Of a DNA stretch of 64,000 nucleotides, positions 8,197 through 18,517 are shown in pieces. The stretch comes from Streptomyces megasporus. Lineage in GTDB: Bacteria; Actinomycetota; Actinomycetes; Streptomycetales; Streptomycetaceae. The notes beneath the pieces are model-generated. The model saw only the letters and a program-made list of their open reading frames with translations. It was not told where the DNA came from and made no database searches. Every line of letters starts with the position of its first letter. Within the stretch, counting starts at the first letter, position 1. The stretch is taken from contig NZ_JODL01000006.1 in assembly GCF_000718985.1 (NCBI RefSeq), forward strand, positions 134,444-198,443, read 5' to 3'. The translations under genes and the position numbers were made by a program.

Positions 8197-10725
8197 TTGC
8201 CAGACGAGGCCCAGCCGCTCACCACAGCGCAGCACCAGGACGCCAGGCCGGCGAAGCCCTCCAAGGCGAACGGCACGGCCGCCGGGCCCGGCGGCGCCCC
8301 GACGAAGCCGCAGCCGTCCGCCGCGTCGCCGGGCCGCACGGGTGCGTCCTCGCAGCCGAGTGGGCGGCGCGACGACTCCGGCGCGCGCGACCGGAGCCCG
8401 GCGACGCGCGCCATCTCGGGCGTCTCCGGCCGTTCCGGTTCCTCCAACCGCGTCCGCGCCCGGCTGGCCCGACTGGGCGTCCAGCGCTCCAACCCGTACA
8501 ACCCCGTCCTGGAGCCGCTGCTGCGGATCGTGCGCGGCAACGATCCCAAGGCCGACACCTCCGCGCTGCGCCAGATCGAGCGCGCCTACCAGGTCGCCGA
8601 GCGCTGGCACCGCGGGCAGAAGCGCAAGAGCGGCGACCCGTACATCACCCATCCGCTGGCCGTCACCACCATCCTCGCCGAGCTGGGCATGGACCCGGCC
8701 ACGCTGATGGCGGGCCTGCTGCACGACACGGTCGAGGACACCGAGTACGGCCTGGACACCCTGCGTCGCGACTTCGGCGACCAGGTGGCCCTCCTCGTCG
8801 ACGGCGTCACCAAGCTGGACAAGGTCAAGTTCGGCGAGGCCGCGCAGGCGGAGACGGTCCGCAAGATGGTCGTCGCCATGGCCAAGGACCCGCGTGTGCT
8901 GGTCATCAAGCTGGCCGACCGCCTGCACAACATGCGCACCATGCGCTACCTCAAGCGGGAGAAGCAGGAGCAGAAGGCGCGCGAGACGCTGGAGATCTAC
9001 GCGCCGCTCGCCCACCGCCTGGGCATGAACACCATCAAGTGGGAGCTGGAGGACCTCGCCTTCGCGATCCTCTACCCCAAGATGTACGACGAGATCGTGC
9101 GGCTGGTGGCCGAACGTGCGCCCAAGCGGGACGAGTACCTGGCGAAGGTCATCGACGAGGTGCAGGCCGACCTGCGCGGGGCCCGCATCAAGGCGACCGT
9201 CACCGGCCGCCCCAAGCACTACTACAGCGTCTACCAGAAGATGATCGTGCGGGGCCGCGACTTCGCCGAGATCTACGACCTGGTGGGCATCCGCGTCCTG
9301 GTCGACACCGTCCGCGACTGCTACGCGGCGCTGGGGACCGTCCACGCCCGGTGGAACCCGGTGCCGGGGCGGTTCAAGGACTACATCGCGATGCCCAAGT
9401 TCAACATGTACCAGTCGTTGCACACGACGGTCATCGGGCCCGACGGCAAGCCGGTCGAGTTGCAGATCCGCACCTACGACATGCACCGCCGCGCCGAGTA
9501 CGGCATCGCCGCCCACTGGAAGTACAAGCAGGACGCCGTGGCCGGCGCCTCCAAGGTCCGCACCGACGCGCCCGCGCGGAAAGGCGGCGACGCCGTCAAC
9601 GACATGGCGTGGCTGCGGCAGTTGCTGGACTGGCAGAAGGAGACGGAGGACCCGGGCGAGTTCCTGGAGTCGCTGCGCTTCGACCTCTCCCGCAACGAGG
9701 TCTTCGTCTTCACGCCCAAGGGCGACGTCATAGCGCTTCCGGCGGGCGCCACCCCCGTGGACTTCGCCTACGCGGTCCACACCGAGGTCGGCCACCGCAC
9801 CATCGGCGCGCGGGTCAACGGACGGCTCGTCCCGCTGGAGTCCACGCTCGACAACGGGGACCTAGTGGAGGTCTTCACCTCCAAGTCGCCCGGTGCCGGG
9901 CCGTCCCGCGACTGGCTGAGCTTCGTCAAGTCGCCCAGGGCCCGCAACAAGATCCGCGCGTGGTTCTCCAAGGAACGCCGCGAGGAGGCCATCGAGCAGG
10001 GCAAGGACGCCATCGTGCGGGCCATGCGCAAGCAGAATCTGCCGATCCAGCGCATCCTGACCGGCGACTCCCTGGTCACCCTCGCGCACGAGATGCGCTA
10101 CCCCGACATCTCGGCGCTCTACGCCGCGATCGGCGAGGGGCACGTCTCAGCGCAGAACGTCGTCCAGAAGCTCATCCAGGCCATCGGCGGCGAGGAGGCG
10201 GCCAACGAGGACATCGCGGAGACCTCCCCGCCGCTGCGCCGGCGCTCCAAGCGGCGCGCCGGCGCCGACCCGGGCGTGGTCGTCAAGGGCGTGGACGACG
10301 TGTGGGTCAAACTGGCCCGCTGCTGCACGCCCGTGCCCGGCGACCCGATCATCGGCTTCGTCACCCGCGGCAACGGGGTGTCCGTCCACCGCGCCGACTG
10401 CGTCAACGTCGAGTCGCTCTCGCGGGAGCCGGAGCGCATCCTCGACGTCGAGTGGGCCCCGACCCAGTCCTCCGTCTTCCTGGTCGCCATCCAGGTCGAG
10501 GCGCTGGACCGCTCCCGGCTGCTGTCGGACGTCACCCGCGTGCTCTCCGACCAGCACGTCAACATCCTCTCGGCGGCCGTCCAGACCTCCCGGGACCGGG
10601 TGGCCACCTCCCGCTTCACCTTCGAGATGGGCGACCCCAAGCACCTGGGGCACGTGCTGAAGGCGGTGCGCGGGGTGGAGGGCGTCTACGACGTCTACCG
10701 CGTCACCTCGGCCCGCCGGTCGTAG
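8197..10725 (+). CDS. relA: Bifunctional (p)ppGpp synthetase/hydrolase (RelA/SpoT homologue)
   Basis: This long RSH enzyme (842 residues) makes and degrades (p)ppGpp in the stringent response. In order it has a disordered Ala/Pro/Ser-rich N-terminus of about 80 residues, an HD hydrolase domain with '[12 protein letters not shown]' near residue 175, a synthetase domain with '[13 protein letters not shown]' near residue 391, a TGS domain (about 500-535), a helical/zinc-finger region containing '[11 protein letters not shown]', and a C-terminal ACT domain (about 758-835). The RFKD motif is the RxKD version found in bifunctional enzymes. I chose TTG 8197 over TTG 8191 because GAGGAG ends at 8190, which leaves six bases before 8197 and none before 8191. 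Confidence 0.96.
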   Translation: MPDEAQPLTTAQHQDARPAKPSKANGTAAGPGGAPTKPQPSAASPGRTGASSQPSGRRDDSGARDRSPATRAISGVSGRSGSSNRVRARLARLGVQRSNPYNPVLEPLLRIVRGNDPKADTSALRQIERAYQVAERWHRGQKRKSGDPYITHPLAVTTILAELGMDPATLMAGLLHDTVEDTEYGLDTLRRDFGDQVALLVDGVTKLDKVKFGEAAQAETVRKMVVAMAKDPRVLVIKLADRLHNMRTMRYLKREKQEQKARETLEIYAPLAHRLGMNTIKWELEDLAFAILYPKMYDEIVRLVAERAPKRDEYLAKVIDEVQADLRGARIKATVTGRPKHYYSVYQKMIVRGRDFAEIYDLVGIRVLVDTVRDCYAALGTVHARWNPVPGRFKDYIAMPKFNMYQSLHTTVIGPDGKPVELQIRTYDMHRRAEYGIAAHWKYKQDAVAGASKVRTDAPARKGGDAVNDMAWLRQLLDWQKETEDPGEFLESLRFDLSRNEVFVFTPKGDVIALPAGATPVDFAYAVHTEVGHRTIGARVNGRLVPLESTLDNGDLVEVFTSKSPGAGPSRDWLSFVKSPRARNKIRAWFSKERREEAIEQGKDAIVRAMRKQNLPIQRILTGDSLVTLAHEMRYPDISALYAAIGEGHVSAQNVVQKLIQAIGGEEAANEDIAETSPPLRRRSKRRAGADPGVVVKGVDDVWVKLARCCTPVPGDPIIGFVTRGNGVSVHRADCVNVESLSREPERILDVEWAPTQSSVFLVAIQVEALDRSRLLSDVTRVLSDQHVNILSAAVQTSRDRVATSRFTFEMGDPKHLGHVLKAVRGVEGVYDVYRVTSARRS

Positions 10726-10785
10726 CCGGCCCGTAGTCGGCCGGCCCCACGGACGAAACGGGAAGACGAAACGAGAAGACGAAAA

Positions 10786-10823
10786 GGGAGGGCCCCGGCG
10801 CCGTACGGCGCCGGGGCCCTCCC
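10786..10823. terminator. Bidirectional terminator between convergent relA and the DUF349 gene
   Basis: A perfect 38-nt palindrome (17-bp stem, GTAC loop, GC-rich) lies between two converging genes. A-rich sequence flanks it on the left and TTTT follows at 10832-10835, so it can serve both strands. Confidence 0.85.
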
Positions 10824-10865
10824 CGTCACGGTTTTCCTCCCGGTTCCCCGGGGCGGTTCGGCCGG

Positions 10866-12095
10866 TCAGCCGGAGAACTCGCGCAGGCCCTTGAGCGCCT
10901 GCTCCAGCAGGGCCTGGCGGCCCTCCAGCTCCTTCTCCAGCTTCTCCGCCTTGGCGGTGTTGCCCGCCTCGCGCGCCTTGTCGATCTGCGCGCGGAGCTT
11001 GTCCACCGCGTCCTGCAACTGGCCGGTCAGCCCCTCCGCCCGGGCCCGGACCTCGGGGTTGGTGCGGCGCCACTCGGCCTCCTCGGCCTCCTGGATGGCC
11101 CGCTCCACCGCGTGCAGCCGACCCTCGATCCGCGCCCGGGCGTCCCGCGGCACGTGACCGATGGCGTCCCAGCGCTCGTTGACGGAGCGGAAGGCGGCCC
11201 GGGCGGCCTTGAGATCGGTGATCGGGAGCAGCTTCTCCGCCTCGGCGACCAGCTCCTCCTTGCGGGCCAGGTTCTCCCGCTGCTCGGCGTCCCGCTCGGC
11301 GAAGGCCTCGCCGCGGGCGGCGAAGAACACGTCCTGGGCGCCGCGGAAGCGCTGCCACAGGTCGTCCTCGTGCTCGCGCTGGGCCCGGCCCGCGGCCTTC
11401 CACTCCTGCATCAGCTCGCGGTACCGCGCGGCCGTCGGACCCCAGTCCGTGGAGCCGGACAGCGCCTCCGCCTCGGCGACCAGCTTCTCCTTGCGGCGCC
11501 GCGCCTCCTCGCGCTGGGCGTCCAGCGACGCGAAGTGCGCCTTGCGCCGCTTGGAGAAGGCCGAGCGGGCGTGTGAGAAGCGGTGCCACAGCTCGTCGTC
11601 GGACTTGCGGTCGAGCCGGGGCAGGCCCTTCCAGGTGTCCACCAGGGCGCGCAGCCGCTCCCCGGCGGCCCGCCACTGGTCGCTGCGGGCCAGTTCCTCG
11701 GCCTCGGCGACCAACTCCTCCTTGGCCCTGCGGGCCTCTTCGGCCTGCCGGGCCCTGGCGGCCTTGCGCTCCTCCTTGCGGGCCTCGATCAGTTCGGTGA
11801 GCTGGTCGAGGCGCCTGCTCAGCGCCTCCAGATCGCCCACCGCGTGCGCCTCGTCGACCTGCCCGCGCAGGTGCTCGACGGCCGTCAGCGCGTCCTTGGC
11901 CGACAGATCGGTGGTCTTCACCCGGCGTTCAAGGAGGTCGATCTCCACGACCAGGCCGTCGTACTTGCGCTCGAAGTAGGCGAGGGCTTCCTCGGGGGAG
12001 CCCGCCTGCCACGATCCGACGACCCTCTCGCCGTCGGCGGTACGCACGTACACGGTCCCCGTCTCGTCGACGCGGCCCCACGGGTCGCTGCTCAC
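10866..12095 (-). CDS. DUF349 domain protein
   Basis: The 409-residue protein begins 'MSSDPWGRVDETGTVYVRTADGERVVGSW', a small beta-rich N-terminal part. Three to four DUF349 helical repeats follow, each built around 'W...LW..F..A...F...R', for example 'DDLWQRFRGAQDVFFAARGE'. The C-terminus is a Lys/Glu-rich coiled coil. The family is widespread in actinobacteria next to relA. No molecular function is established that I can state with confidence. It has its own promoter region with unusual direct repeats and ends at the shared terminator with relA. Confidence 0.85.
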   Translation of the reverse strand: MSSDPWGRVDETGTVYVRTADGERVVGSWQAGSPEEALAYFERKYDGLVVEIDLLERRVKTTDLSAKDALTAVEHLRGQVDEAHAVGDLEALSRRLDQLTELIEARKEERKAARARQAEEARRAKEELVAEAEELARSDQWRAAGERLRALVDTWKGLPRLDRKSDDELWHRFSHARSAFSKRRKAHFASLDAQREEARRRKEKLVAEAEALSGSTDWGPTAARYRELMQEWKAAGRAQREHEDDLWQRFRGAQDVFFAARGEAFAERDAEQRENLARKEELVAEAEKLLPITDLKAARAAFRSVNERWDAIGHVPRDARARIEGRLHAVERAIQEAEEAEWRRTNPEVRARAEGLTGQLQDAVDKLRAQIDKAREAGNTAKAEKLEKELEGRQALLEQALKGLREFSG

Positions 12096-12173
12096 AGCGC
12101 CTCCTCCACATGACGCCGACGGGAGGCGTGCACTCCCGGGCGTCGTCCACAGTTGTCATCCGGCCGACAGTTG

Positions 12174-12212
12174 GATTTGACCGGTCGAACCAGATTTGGG
12201 CTGGTCGGACCA
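12174..12212 (-). promoter_or_regulatory. Tandem 19/20-bp direct repeats in the DUF349 promoter region
   Basis: On the plus strand GATTTGACCGGTCGAACCA (12174-12192) is followed at once by GATTTGGGCTGGTCGGACCA (12193-12212). The first copy contains the palindrome GACCGGTC. A period near two helical turns suggests two protein dimers on the same DNA face, about 80-120 bp upstream of the DUF349 start codon. The regulator is unknown. Confidence 0.4.
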
Positions 12213-12343
12213 GGGTTTCGCCGGGCCGTCGGCGCAGGCACCCTACCAACGCCCAACATAGGCGACCGGTGCCCGCGCTGTCCGCATTCCGCGCGGCCGA
12301 AATCGCGGGGCGACGCGGCCCTCGAACCCGACGGTCCCGGCCG

Positions 12344-13186
12344 TCACTCCTTGCGCACGGTCGCCTTGTCGATCACGACGGTCGCGTTCGGCGGGGTGTT
12401 GCCCGTCTGCGGGTCCATCGTCGAGCCGGCGTCGGCGATCTTCTTCAGCACGTCCATGCCCTTGGTGACGGTGCCGAAGGGGGTGTAGTCCGGGGGCAGC
12501 GGGCTGTCCTCGTAGACGAGGAAGAACTGGCTGCCGCCGCTGTCCCGGTTCTCCTTGGTCTGGGCGTTGTACCGGTTGGCCATGGCGACCGTGCCCGCCG
12601 GGTAGGTGCCCTTCTCGACCCTGGGGTCGTCGAGGTTCTCGTCCGGGATGGTGTAGCCGGGGCCGCCCTGGCCGGTGCCCGTGGGGTCGCCGCACTGCAG
12701 CACGTGGATGCCCTCGGTGACCAGACGGTGGCACTTGGTGTGGTCCAGGTAGCCCTCGCCCACCAGGAACTCGAAGGAGTTCACGGTGCGCGGCGCCTTG
12801 GCGGCGTCCATCTCGATCTCGATGTCGCCGCAGGTGGTGTCCAGCTTCATCGTGTAGGTGGCCGAGGTGTCGATCGACATCTTCGGTTCCTTCTTCCACT
12901 GCTTGTCGCCCGGCTCGCCCTTCGCCGGCTTCTCACAGGGGTCCGGGGCCTTGCTGGTCGCCGTGGCCGAGGGCTCCGCCGCCGCGTTGTCCGACTTCTT
13001 CTCGTCGTCCGCGGCCAGTCCGCCGGCAGCCGCGTAGGCCCCGCCGGCCGCCAGTGCCAGGGCCAGACCACCCGCTATGGACGCGTTGCGGATCCGAGCC
13101 TTGCGCCGTGCCTCCGCCCGCCGCTGCTGCTGCCGCAGGTACTTCTCGCGGGCGAGCTGCTTGCGCCGCTGCTCACTGCTGACCAC
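12344..13186 (-). CDS. Secreted or membrane-anchored peptidyl-prolyl cis-trans isomerase (cyclophilin type)
   Basis: The 280-residue protein has a basic N-terminus ('SSEQRRKQLAREKYLRQQQRRAEARRK'), one hydrophobic segment at about residues 36-57 ('NASIAGGLALALAAGGAYAAA'), a low-complexity linker, and a cyclophilin domain. Family motifs include 'APRTVNSFEFLV', 'GDPTGTGQGGPGYTIPDE', 'GTVAMAN' and 'SGGSQFFLVYED'. The cyclophilin is therefore extracytoplasmic and tethered. I chose GTG 13186 because GAAGGAGAC lies six bases upstream. It is divergent from the hydrolase at 13364 and precedes the DUF349 gene on the same strand. The catalytic arginine region of canonical cyclophilins ('FHR') appears as 'CHRLVTEG', typical of this actinobacterial group. 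Confidence 0.9.
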   Translation of the reverse strand: MVSSEQRRKQLAREKYLRQQQRRAEARRKARIRNASIAGGLALALAAGGAYAAAGGLAADDEKKSDNAAAEPSATATSKAPDPCEKPAKGEPGDKQWKKEPKMSIDTSATYTMKLDTTCGDIEIEMDAAKAPRTVNSFEFLVGEGYLDHTKCHRLVTEGIHVLQCGDPTGTGQGGPGYTIPDENLDDPRVEKGTYPAGTVAMANRYNAQTKENRDSGGSQFFLVYEDSPLPPDYTPFGTVTKGMDVLKKIADAGSTMDPQTGNTPPNATVVIDKATVRKE

Positions 13187-13213
13187 GGGTCGTCTCCTTC
13201 GAGTGCTTCGAGG

Positions 13214-13227
13214 CGTGCGTACGCACG
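13214..13227. promoter_or_regulatory. 14-bp perfect palindrome in the cyclophilin leader
   Basis: CGTGCGTACGCACG lies 28 bp upstream of the cyclophilin GTG, in the gap between two divergent genes. It could be an operator. No regulator is suggested by the context. Confidence 0.25.
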
Positions 13228-13363
13228 TGTGTGCCACAGCCAGGGCCGTACCGTATACGGGATACGGGTTCGCGACCTCCGTCCCGTCGCCGGTAGGCTC
13301 TGTGATCGCCGGTTTCGACCGGCGACGGCCGCAACATCCCTGACGGACGATTGAAGGACGATC

Positions 13364-14083
13364 GTGCTCATTGCCGGGTTCCCCGCCGGGGCCTGGGGGA
13401 CCAATTGTTATCTGGTCGCCCCCGCCGCCGGTGAGGAGTGCGTGATCATCGACCCGGGCCACCGGGCCGCCGAGGGCGTCGAGGAGGCCATCGCCAGACA
13501 CCGGCTCAAGCCCGTCGCCGTCCTCCTCACCCACGGCCACATCGACCACGTCGCCTCCGTGGTCCCGGTGTGCGGCGCGCACGACGTGCCCGCCTGGATC
13601 CACTCGGAGGACCGGGAGATGATGAGCGACCCCGAGAAGTGGCTCGGGCGCTCCATCGGACAACCCCTGATGGGCGAGCTCACGATCGGGGAGCCCGACG
13701 ACGTCCGGGAGCTGACGGACGGGTCCTCGCTCTCCCTGGCGGGTCTGGAGCTGACCGTCGCGCACGCGCCGGGCCATACCAGGGGGTCGGTGACCTTCCG
13801 GATGCCCGAGCAGGCCGACGTCCCGCCGGTGCTGTTCTCGGGCGACCTGTTGTTCGCCGGCTCCATCGGACGCACCGACCTGCCCGGCGGCGACCACGAC
13901 GAGATCCTGAGGTCGCTGGCACGCGTGTGCCTGCCCCTGGACGACTCGACCGTGGTGCTGTCCGGCCACGGCCCCCAGACCACCATCGGCCGCGAGCGCG
14001 CCACCAACCCGTTCCTGCGGGAGGTGGCCGCCGGCCGGCACCTGACGGGAGACGGCACCGCCGCCCCGCGACGAGGAATGTGA
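13364..14083 (+). CDS. Metallo-beta-lactamase-fold hydrolase (glyoxalase II-like)
   Basis: The 239-residue protein is a stand-alone MBL-fold hydrolase. The metal-binding motif is H57-x-H59-x-D61-H62 ('THGHIDHV'). Further ligands are seen in 'APGHTRGS', '[15 protein letters not shown]' and 'LSGHGPQT'. It resembles hydroxyacylglutathione hydrolases, but lacks the C-terminal substrate domain and actinomycetes lack glutathione. A thiol-ester or mycothiol-linked substrate is therefore possible but unproven. Its GTG start follows 'GAAGGACGATC'. The stop overlaps the hisS start (GTGA), so the two genes are translationally coupled. Confidence 0.88.
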   Translation: MLIAGFPAGAWGTNCYLVAPAAGEECVIIDPGHRAAEGVEEAIARHRLKPVAVLLTHGHIDHVASVVPVCGAHDVPAWIHSEDREMMSDPEKWLGRSIGQPLMGELTIGEPDDVRELTDGSSLSLAGLELTVAHAPGHTRGSVTFRMPEQADVPPVLFSGDLLFAGSIGRTDLPGGDHDEILRSLARVCLPLDDSTVVLSGHGPQTTIGRERATNPFLREVAAGRHLTGDGTAAPRRGM

Positions 14084-15354
14084 CGACGCAGAACGTGAGC
14101 ACCTTCACCGCCCCCAGGGGCACCTACGACCTGCTTCCCCCGGAGTCCGCGGACTACCTGGCGGTCCGGGAGGCGATCGCCGCGCCGCTGAAGCGCGCCG
14201 GATACGGCTACATCGAGACCCCCGGTTTCGAGGACGTGGAACTGTTCGCCCGCGGCGTGGGCGAGTCCACGGACATCGTCACCAAGGAGATGTACACCCT
14301 GACCACCAAGGGCGGCAGCCGCCTGGCGCTGCGGCCCGAGGGCACCGCGCCGGTCGTCCGCGCGGTCCTGGAGCACAACCTGCACCGCGGCGCCCTGCCG
14401 ATCAAGGTCTGGTACTCCGGCTCGCAGTACCGCTACGAGCGCCCCCAGGCCGGCCGCTACCGGCACTTCTCCCAGGTGGGCGCGGAGGCGCTGGGCGCCG
14501 AGGACCCGGCCCTGGACGCCGAGCTGATCATCCTGGCCGTGGACGCGTACCGCTCGCTGGGGCTGAGGAACTTCCGGCTGCTGCTGAACTCCCTCGGCGA
14601 CCGCGAGTGCCGCCCGGCCTACCGCGCCACCCTCCAGGACTTCCTGCGCGGACTCGACCTGGACGAGGCCACCCGCGCCCGGATCGAGATCAACCCGCTG
14701 CGGGTGCTGGACGACAAGCGCGAGTCCGTCCAGAAGCAGCTCACCGGCGCCCCGATGATGCGCGACCACCTGTGCGAGGCGTGCAAGGAGTACCACGAGC
14801 AGGTGCGTGAACTGCTGACGGCGGCCGAGGTCGCGTTCGTCGACGACGAGAAGCTGGTGCGCGGTCTGGACTACTACACCCGCACCACCTTCGAGTTCGT
14901 CCACGACGGGCTCGGCTCGCAGTCCGCGGTCGGCGGCGGCGGTCGCTACGACGGCCTGTCGGAGATGCTCGGCGGGCCCCCGCTGCCCTCGGTGGGCTGG
15001 GCGCTGGGCGTGGACCGCACGGTGCTGGCCCTGCGGGCCGAGGGCGTGGCGCTGCCCGAGCCCTCGCGCACGCGGGTGTTCGCCGTCCCGCTCGGCGAGC
15101 AGGCGCGGCGGACGCTGTTCGGCGTCGTCACCGAGCTGCGTCGGCAGGGGGTCGCGACGGACTTCGCGTACGGCGGCAAGGGCCTGAAGAACGCCATGAA
15201 GTCGGCCAACCGCTCCGGCGCGGCCTACGCCGTCGTGGCGGGGGAGCGGGACCTGGCCGAGGGCGTCGTCCAGGTCAAGGACCTCGACAGCGGCGAGCAG
15301 ACCCCGGTTCCGCTGGACGGTGTGGTGGAGGAGTTGCGACGGAAGCTCGCCTGA
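14080..15354 (+). CDS. hisS: Histidyl-tRNA synthetase
   Basis: HisRS charges tRNA-His. This class II enzyme has '[16 protein letters not shown]' at the N-terminus, motif 2 with '[17 protein letters not shown]', the histidine-specific '[12 protein letters not shown]' and the C-terminal anticodon-binding domain. I placed the start at GTG 14080, which overlaps the upstream stop as GTGA and gives 424 residues. GTG 14095 ('MSTFTAPRG') is an alternative whose product would start nearer the conserved block, but it has no better ribosome binding site. Confidence 0.96.
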   Translation: MTTQNVSTFTAPRGTYDLLPPESADYLAVREAIAAPLKRAGYGYIETPGFEDVELFARGVGESTDIVTKEMYTLTTKGGSRLALRPEGTAPVVRAVLEHNLHRGALPIKVWYSGSQYRYERPQAGRYRHFSQVGAEALGAEDPALDAELIILAVDAYRSLGLRNFRLLLNSLGDRECRPAYRATLQDFLRGLDLDEATRARIEINPLRVLDDKRESVQKQLTGAPMMRDHLCEACKEYHEQVRELLTAAEVAFVDDEKLVRGLDYYTRTTFEFVHDGLGSQSAVGGGGRYDGLSEMLGGPPLPSVGWALGVDRTVLALRAEGVALPEPSRTRVFAVPLGEQARRTLFGVVTELRRQGVATDFAYGGKGLKNAMKSANRSGAAYAVVAGERDLAEGVVQVKDLDSGEQTPVPLDGVVEELRRKLA

Positions 15355-15400
15355 GTCGTTGAGCGTTGTGCAGAATGAGAATCCCGCCTGAGACGACAGG

Positions 15401-16066
15401 ATGGCAGCCATGACGACGACCACGGCACCACGAGAAGACCTGGCCCGTGCCGACGGGGGCACGCCCGTACGACGTGGTGCCGTGGGCGCCGGACGCGCCT
15501 ACGCCCTGCTGCTGGTGATCACCGGCCTGGCCGGGGTGCTCGCGTCGTGGGTGATCACGGTCGACAAGTACCGGCTGCTGGAGGCCGAGATCTCCGGCGA
15601 CACGCTCAACATGGCGTGCGACCTGAACCCGATCGTCTCCTGCGGCAGCGTGATGGAGAGCGCGCAGGCCGAGGTGTTCGGCTTCCCCAACCCGGTGCTC
15701 GGCCTGGTCACCTACGGGATCATCGTCTGCGTCGGGATGAGCCTGCTGGCCGGGGCGGCCTTCCCCCGCTGGTACTGGCTGACGATGAACGCCGGGATGC
15801 TCTTCGGCGTCGGGTTCTGCACCTGGCTGATGTACCAGTCGCTGTACAACATCGGCGCGCTGTGCCTGTGGTGCAACCTGGCCTGGGTGGCCACGCTGCT
15901 GATGTTCTGGTACACGACCTTCCGCAACATCCACAACGGCTTCCTGCCCGCCCCGACCTGGCTCCGCGAGGGGGTGGCGGAGTTCCACTGGGCGATCCCG
16001 GCGGTCCACATCGGCGTCATCGGCATGCTGGTCCTGACCCGCTGGTGGAACTTCTGGATCGGCTGA
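15401..16066 (+). CDS. Vitamin K epoxide reductase (VKOR) family membrane protein
   Basis: The 221-residue protein has four to five hydrophobic helices and the VKOR redox centre 'CLWC' ('IGALCLWCNLAW'). The loop cysteine pair lies in 'CDLNPIVSCGSVM'. Bacterial VKOR homologues re-oxidise a DsbA-like partner using quinone, and so support disulfide formation in exported proteins. No thioredoxin-fold partner is fused or adjacent here. The ATG at 15401 is followed by a second in-frame ATG at 15410. An intrinsic terminator follows. Confidence 0.9.
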   Translation: MAAMTTTTAPREDLARADGGTPVRRGAVGAGRAYALLLVITGLAGVLASWVITVDKYRLLEAEISGDTLNMACDLNPIVSCGSVMESAQAEVFGFPNPVLGLVTYGIIVCVGMSLLAGAAFPRWYWLTMNAGMLFGVGFCTWLMYQSLYNIGALCLWCNLAWVATLLMFWYTTFRNIHNGFLPAPTWLREGVAEFHWAIPAVHIGVIGMLVLTRWWNFWIG

Positions 16067-16079
16067 CCGGCCGGCCGCA

Positions 16080-16134
16080 CGACGAACGGCGAGGGGCCGT
16101 CCCGTACCGCGGGGCGGCCCCTCGCCGTTCGTCG
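16080..16134. terminator. Terminator after the VKOR gene
   Basis: A perfect 20-bp stem (16080-16099 with 16115-16134) encloses a 15-nt loop. It lies 14 bases after the stop codon. There is no T-run, which is common in high-GC actinomycetes. Confidence 0.8.
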
Positions 16135-16166
16135 GCGCCACCGGGGGCGCTGTCGGCGGGGTGGCT

Positions 16167-16172
16167 TAGGGT
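16167..16172 (+). promoter_or_regulatory. -10 element placing rarA transcript start at or near its GTG
   Basis: TAGGGT ends eight bases before the GTG at 16181. The intervening TTCGTTCC has no Shine-Dalgarno character, which suggests a leaderless or near-leaderless mRNA. Confidence 0.45.
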
Positions 16173-16180
16173 TTCGTTCC

Positions 16181-17563
16181 GTGGAAGACGATCTGTTCAC
16201 CGCCGCCGCAGAGGAACGCCGGGAGAAGGACCCCACCGGCAGTCCGCTGGCGGTCCGGATGCGCCCGCGCACTCTGGACGAGGTCGTCGGCCAGCGGCAC
16301 CTGCTGCGTCCCGGTTCCCCGCTGCGCCGACTGGTCGGCGAGGGCGGGAAGGGGCCCGTGGGGCCCTCGTCGGTGATCCTGTGGGGACCGCCCGGCACCG
16401 GCAAGACGACCCTGGCGTACGTCGTCAGCCGGGCCACCGACAAGCGCTTCACGGAACTGTCGGCGATCACCGCCGGGGTGAAGGAGGTCCGGGCCGTGAT
16501 CGACGGCGCCCGACGCTCGGCGGGCGCCTACGGCAAGGAGACGGTGCTGTTCCTGGACGAGATCCACCGGTTCAGCAAGGCGCAGCAGGACTCCCTGCTG
16601 CCGGCCGTGGAGAACCGCTGGGTCACCCTCATCGCGGCGACGACGGAGAACCCGTACTTCTCGGTGATCTCCCCGCTGCTGTCCCGCTCGCTGCTGCTCA
16701 CCCTGGAGCCGCTGACCGACGACGACCTGCGCGGTCTGCTGCGTCGCGCCGTCGCCGACGAGCGCGGGCTGGCCGGCGCGGTGAGCCTGCCCGAGGACTC
16801 CGAGGCGCACCTGCTGCGCATCGCGGGCGGCGACGCGCGCCGGGCGCTCACCGCGCTGGAGGCGGGCGCGGGCGCGGCCCTGGCCAAGGGCGAGGAGACG
16901 ATCTCCCTGGCGACGCTGGAGGAGGCCGTCGACCGGGCCGCGGTGAAGTACGACCGGGACGGCGACCAGCACTACGACGTGGCCAGCGCGCTCATCAAGT
17001 CCATCCGCGGCTCGGACGTGGACGCGGCGCTCCACTACCTGGCCCGGATGATCGAGGCGGGGGAGGACCCGAGGTTCATCGCCCGGCGACTGATGATCTC
17101 CGCCAGCGAGGACATCGGCCTGGCCGACCCCACCGCGCTGCAGACGGCCGTGGCCGCCGCGCAGGCGGTGGCGATGATCGGCTTCCCCGAGGCACGCATC
17201 ACCCTGGCCCAGGCGACCATCGCCCTCGCCCTCGCGCCGAAGTCCAACGCCGCCTACCTGGCGATCGACGCGGCCCTGGCGGACGTGCGGGCCGGGCTGG
17301 CCGGCCCCGTGCCGGCGCATCTGCGCGACAGCCACTACAAGGGCGCGAGGAAGATGGGCCACGGCGAGGGGTACCTGTACCCGCACGACGTGCCGGGCGG
17401 CATCGCCGCGCAGCGGTACGCCCCGGACGGCGTCCACGGCAAGCGCTACTACGAGCCCACGCGGTACGGCGCCGAGGCCCGGTACGCCGAGGTGGCGGAG
17501 CGGGTGCGGGCCCGGCTGCGGGGCGGGGACGGGCCGCGGGAGGAGCCGAGGGGCGAGGGGTGA
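16181..17563 (+). CDS. rarA: Replication-associated recombination ATPase RarA (MgsA)
   Basis: RarA is an AAA+ ATPase of the clamp-loader clade that acts at stalled replication forks. Walker A is '[12 protein letters not shown]', Walker B is 'LFLDEIHRF' and sensor 1 is '[13 protein letters not shown]'. The C-terminal tetramerisation domain has '[20 protein letters not shown]'-like residues. The 460 residues include a C-terminal charged tail. The start is GTG 16181, judged by the N-terminal '[14 protein letters not shown]' that matches the family. Confidence 0.94.
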   Translation: MEDDLFTAAAEERREKDPTGSPLAVRMRPRTLDEVVGQRHLLRPGSPLRRLVGEGGKGPVGPSSVILWGPPGTGKTTLAYVVSRATDKRFTELSAITAGVKEVRAVIDGARRSAGAYGKETVLFLDEIHRFSKAQQDSLLPAVENRWVTLIAATTENPYFSVISPLLSRSLLLTLEPLTDDDLRGLLRRAVADERGLAGAVSLPEDSEAHLLRIAGGDARRALTALEAGAGAALAKGEETISLATLEEAVDRAAVKYDRDGDQHYDVASALIKSIRGSDVDAALHYLARMIEAGEDPRFIARRLMISASEDIGLADPTALQTAVAAAQAVAMIGFPEARITLAQATIALALAPKSNAAYLAIDAALADVRAGLAGPVPAHLRDSHYKGARKMGHGEGYLYPHDVPGGIAAQRYAPDGVHGKRYYEPTRYGAEARYAEVAERVRARLRGGDGPREEPRGEG

Positions 17564-17578
17564 GGGGTCGCTCCCGGA

Positions 17579-18484
17579 TCACTCCGAGGTCGCTTCGGAC
17601 GCCGCTTCGAACAGGGCGCGCACGGCCTGTCGCAGTTCCCGGACGGTCCGCACCGGGCGGGGGAAGTCGAAGCGCGCGTCGAAGCCGTGTCCGTCCGCCC
17701 AGAACCGCACCCGCAGCCCGAAGCGGTCCAGCGCCAGCGGCGCCACCCGCTCCCAGGCACCGGCGTCGCAGGTCCGTTCGCGCTCTCCCAGCAGCCCGCA
17801 CAGCCCGCGCATCAGGTCGTCGTGGGCCGCGGCGAGGTGTTGGAGGAGTTCGGTCTCGTGGCGGGCCAGGGGATCGGGCTCGGCGGCGGCGAACTCCTCG
17901 GGTTCGACGGACTCGGTGCCCCACAGGTCGTCGATCCAGCCCTCGCCGACCTCCAGCCGCAGCTGCGTCCACGCGTCGCCCGGGAACGGGCCGTGTGGGT
18001 GTCGCGCGGCGAGCAGCGTGGCGCACTCGGCGCGCTCGGCGCCGGTCACGGGGGTGAGCCAGCCGGCCAGCCGGGCCCGGCCGCGGATGCGGTGGGGGAC
18101 CGCGACGGGTGCCACATCGGTGATCTCCACCACAGCGGCGAGGTCGTCGCCCCGGGCGTGCGCGGCGGCCCCGGCGGCCGGGGAACCGGCCGGGACCAGC
18201 AGGATCACGTCTCCTTGGGGGGTGACGGCGCGGGCCTCGGCGGCGCCCTGTCCCGGGTCGTGTCCCAAGCCGTGGAGCTCGACCCCGGGAATGACCAGGG
18301 AGGCCGATGCGTTCGCCTCGGCGAGAGTGCGCAACCGTTCGGCGGCGTCGGGCCGTCGGACGTCCGATTCCTCCTCGGGACGCGGCTGACTCCTGTCCAC
18401 GTCCTCCGTGCCTTTGGTGCCGTCCGCACGGTCGGCGCCGTGCGCGGAACCGGCGCCGGACAGGGGACTCCCAGGTCGAAACAT
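17579..18484 (-). CDS. DUF2470 domain protein, probably iron-regulated
   Basis: This 301-residue cytoplasmic protein starts at ATG 18484, seven bases after GGAGGAG. The N-terminus is disordered and acidic. A beta-barrel-like middle region ('LVIPGVELHGLGHD', 'RGRARLAGWLTPVTG') precedes a C-terminal DUF2470 domain near 'ELLQHLAAAHDDLMRGLC' and 'RFGLRVRFWADGHGFDARFDF'. DUF2470 occurs in HugZ-like heme-iron utilisation proteins, so a heme- or iron-linked role is reasonable. A DmdR/IdeR-type iron box lies 14 bp upstream of the start, which supports iron control. The enzymatic activity is not evident. Confidence 0.82.
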   Translation of the reverse strand: MFRPGSPLSGAGSAHGADRADGTKGTEDVDRSQPRPEEESDVRRPDAAERLRTLAEANASASLVIPGVELHGLGHDPGQGAAEARAVTPQGDVILLVPAGSPAAGAAAHARGDDLAAVVEITDVAPVAVPHRIRGRARLAGWLTPVTGAERAECATLLAARHPHGPFPGDAWTQLRLEVGEGWIDDLWGTESVEPEEFAAAEPDPLARHETELLQHLAAAHDDLMRGLCGLLGERERTCDAGAWERVAPLALDRFGLRVRFWADGHGFDARFDFPRPVRTVRELRQAVRALFEAASEATSE

Positions 18485-18498
18485 GCGTTCTCCTCCGC

Positions 18499-18517
18499 TA
18501 AGGTAAGGCTCACCTAA
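18499..18517. promoter_or_regulatory. Iron box (DmdR1/IdeR-type) between the DUF2470 gene and rpsD
   Basis: TAAGGTAAGGCTCACCTAA matches the consensus TTAGGTTAGGCTAACCTAA at 16 of 19 positions. The gap between the two divergent genes is only 55 bp (18485-18539), so one bound repressor would cover the promoter region of both. On the minus strand the box ends just upstream of the DUF2470 ribosome binding site. On the plus strand it overlaps TAAGTT (18515-18520), a possible rpsD -10. Confidence 0.75.
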
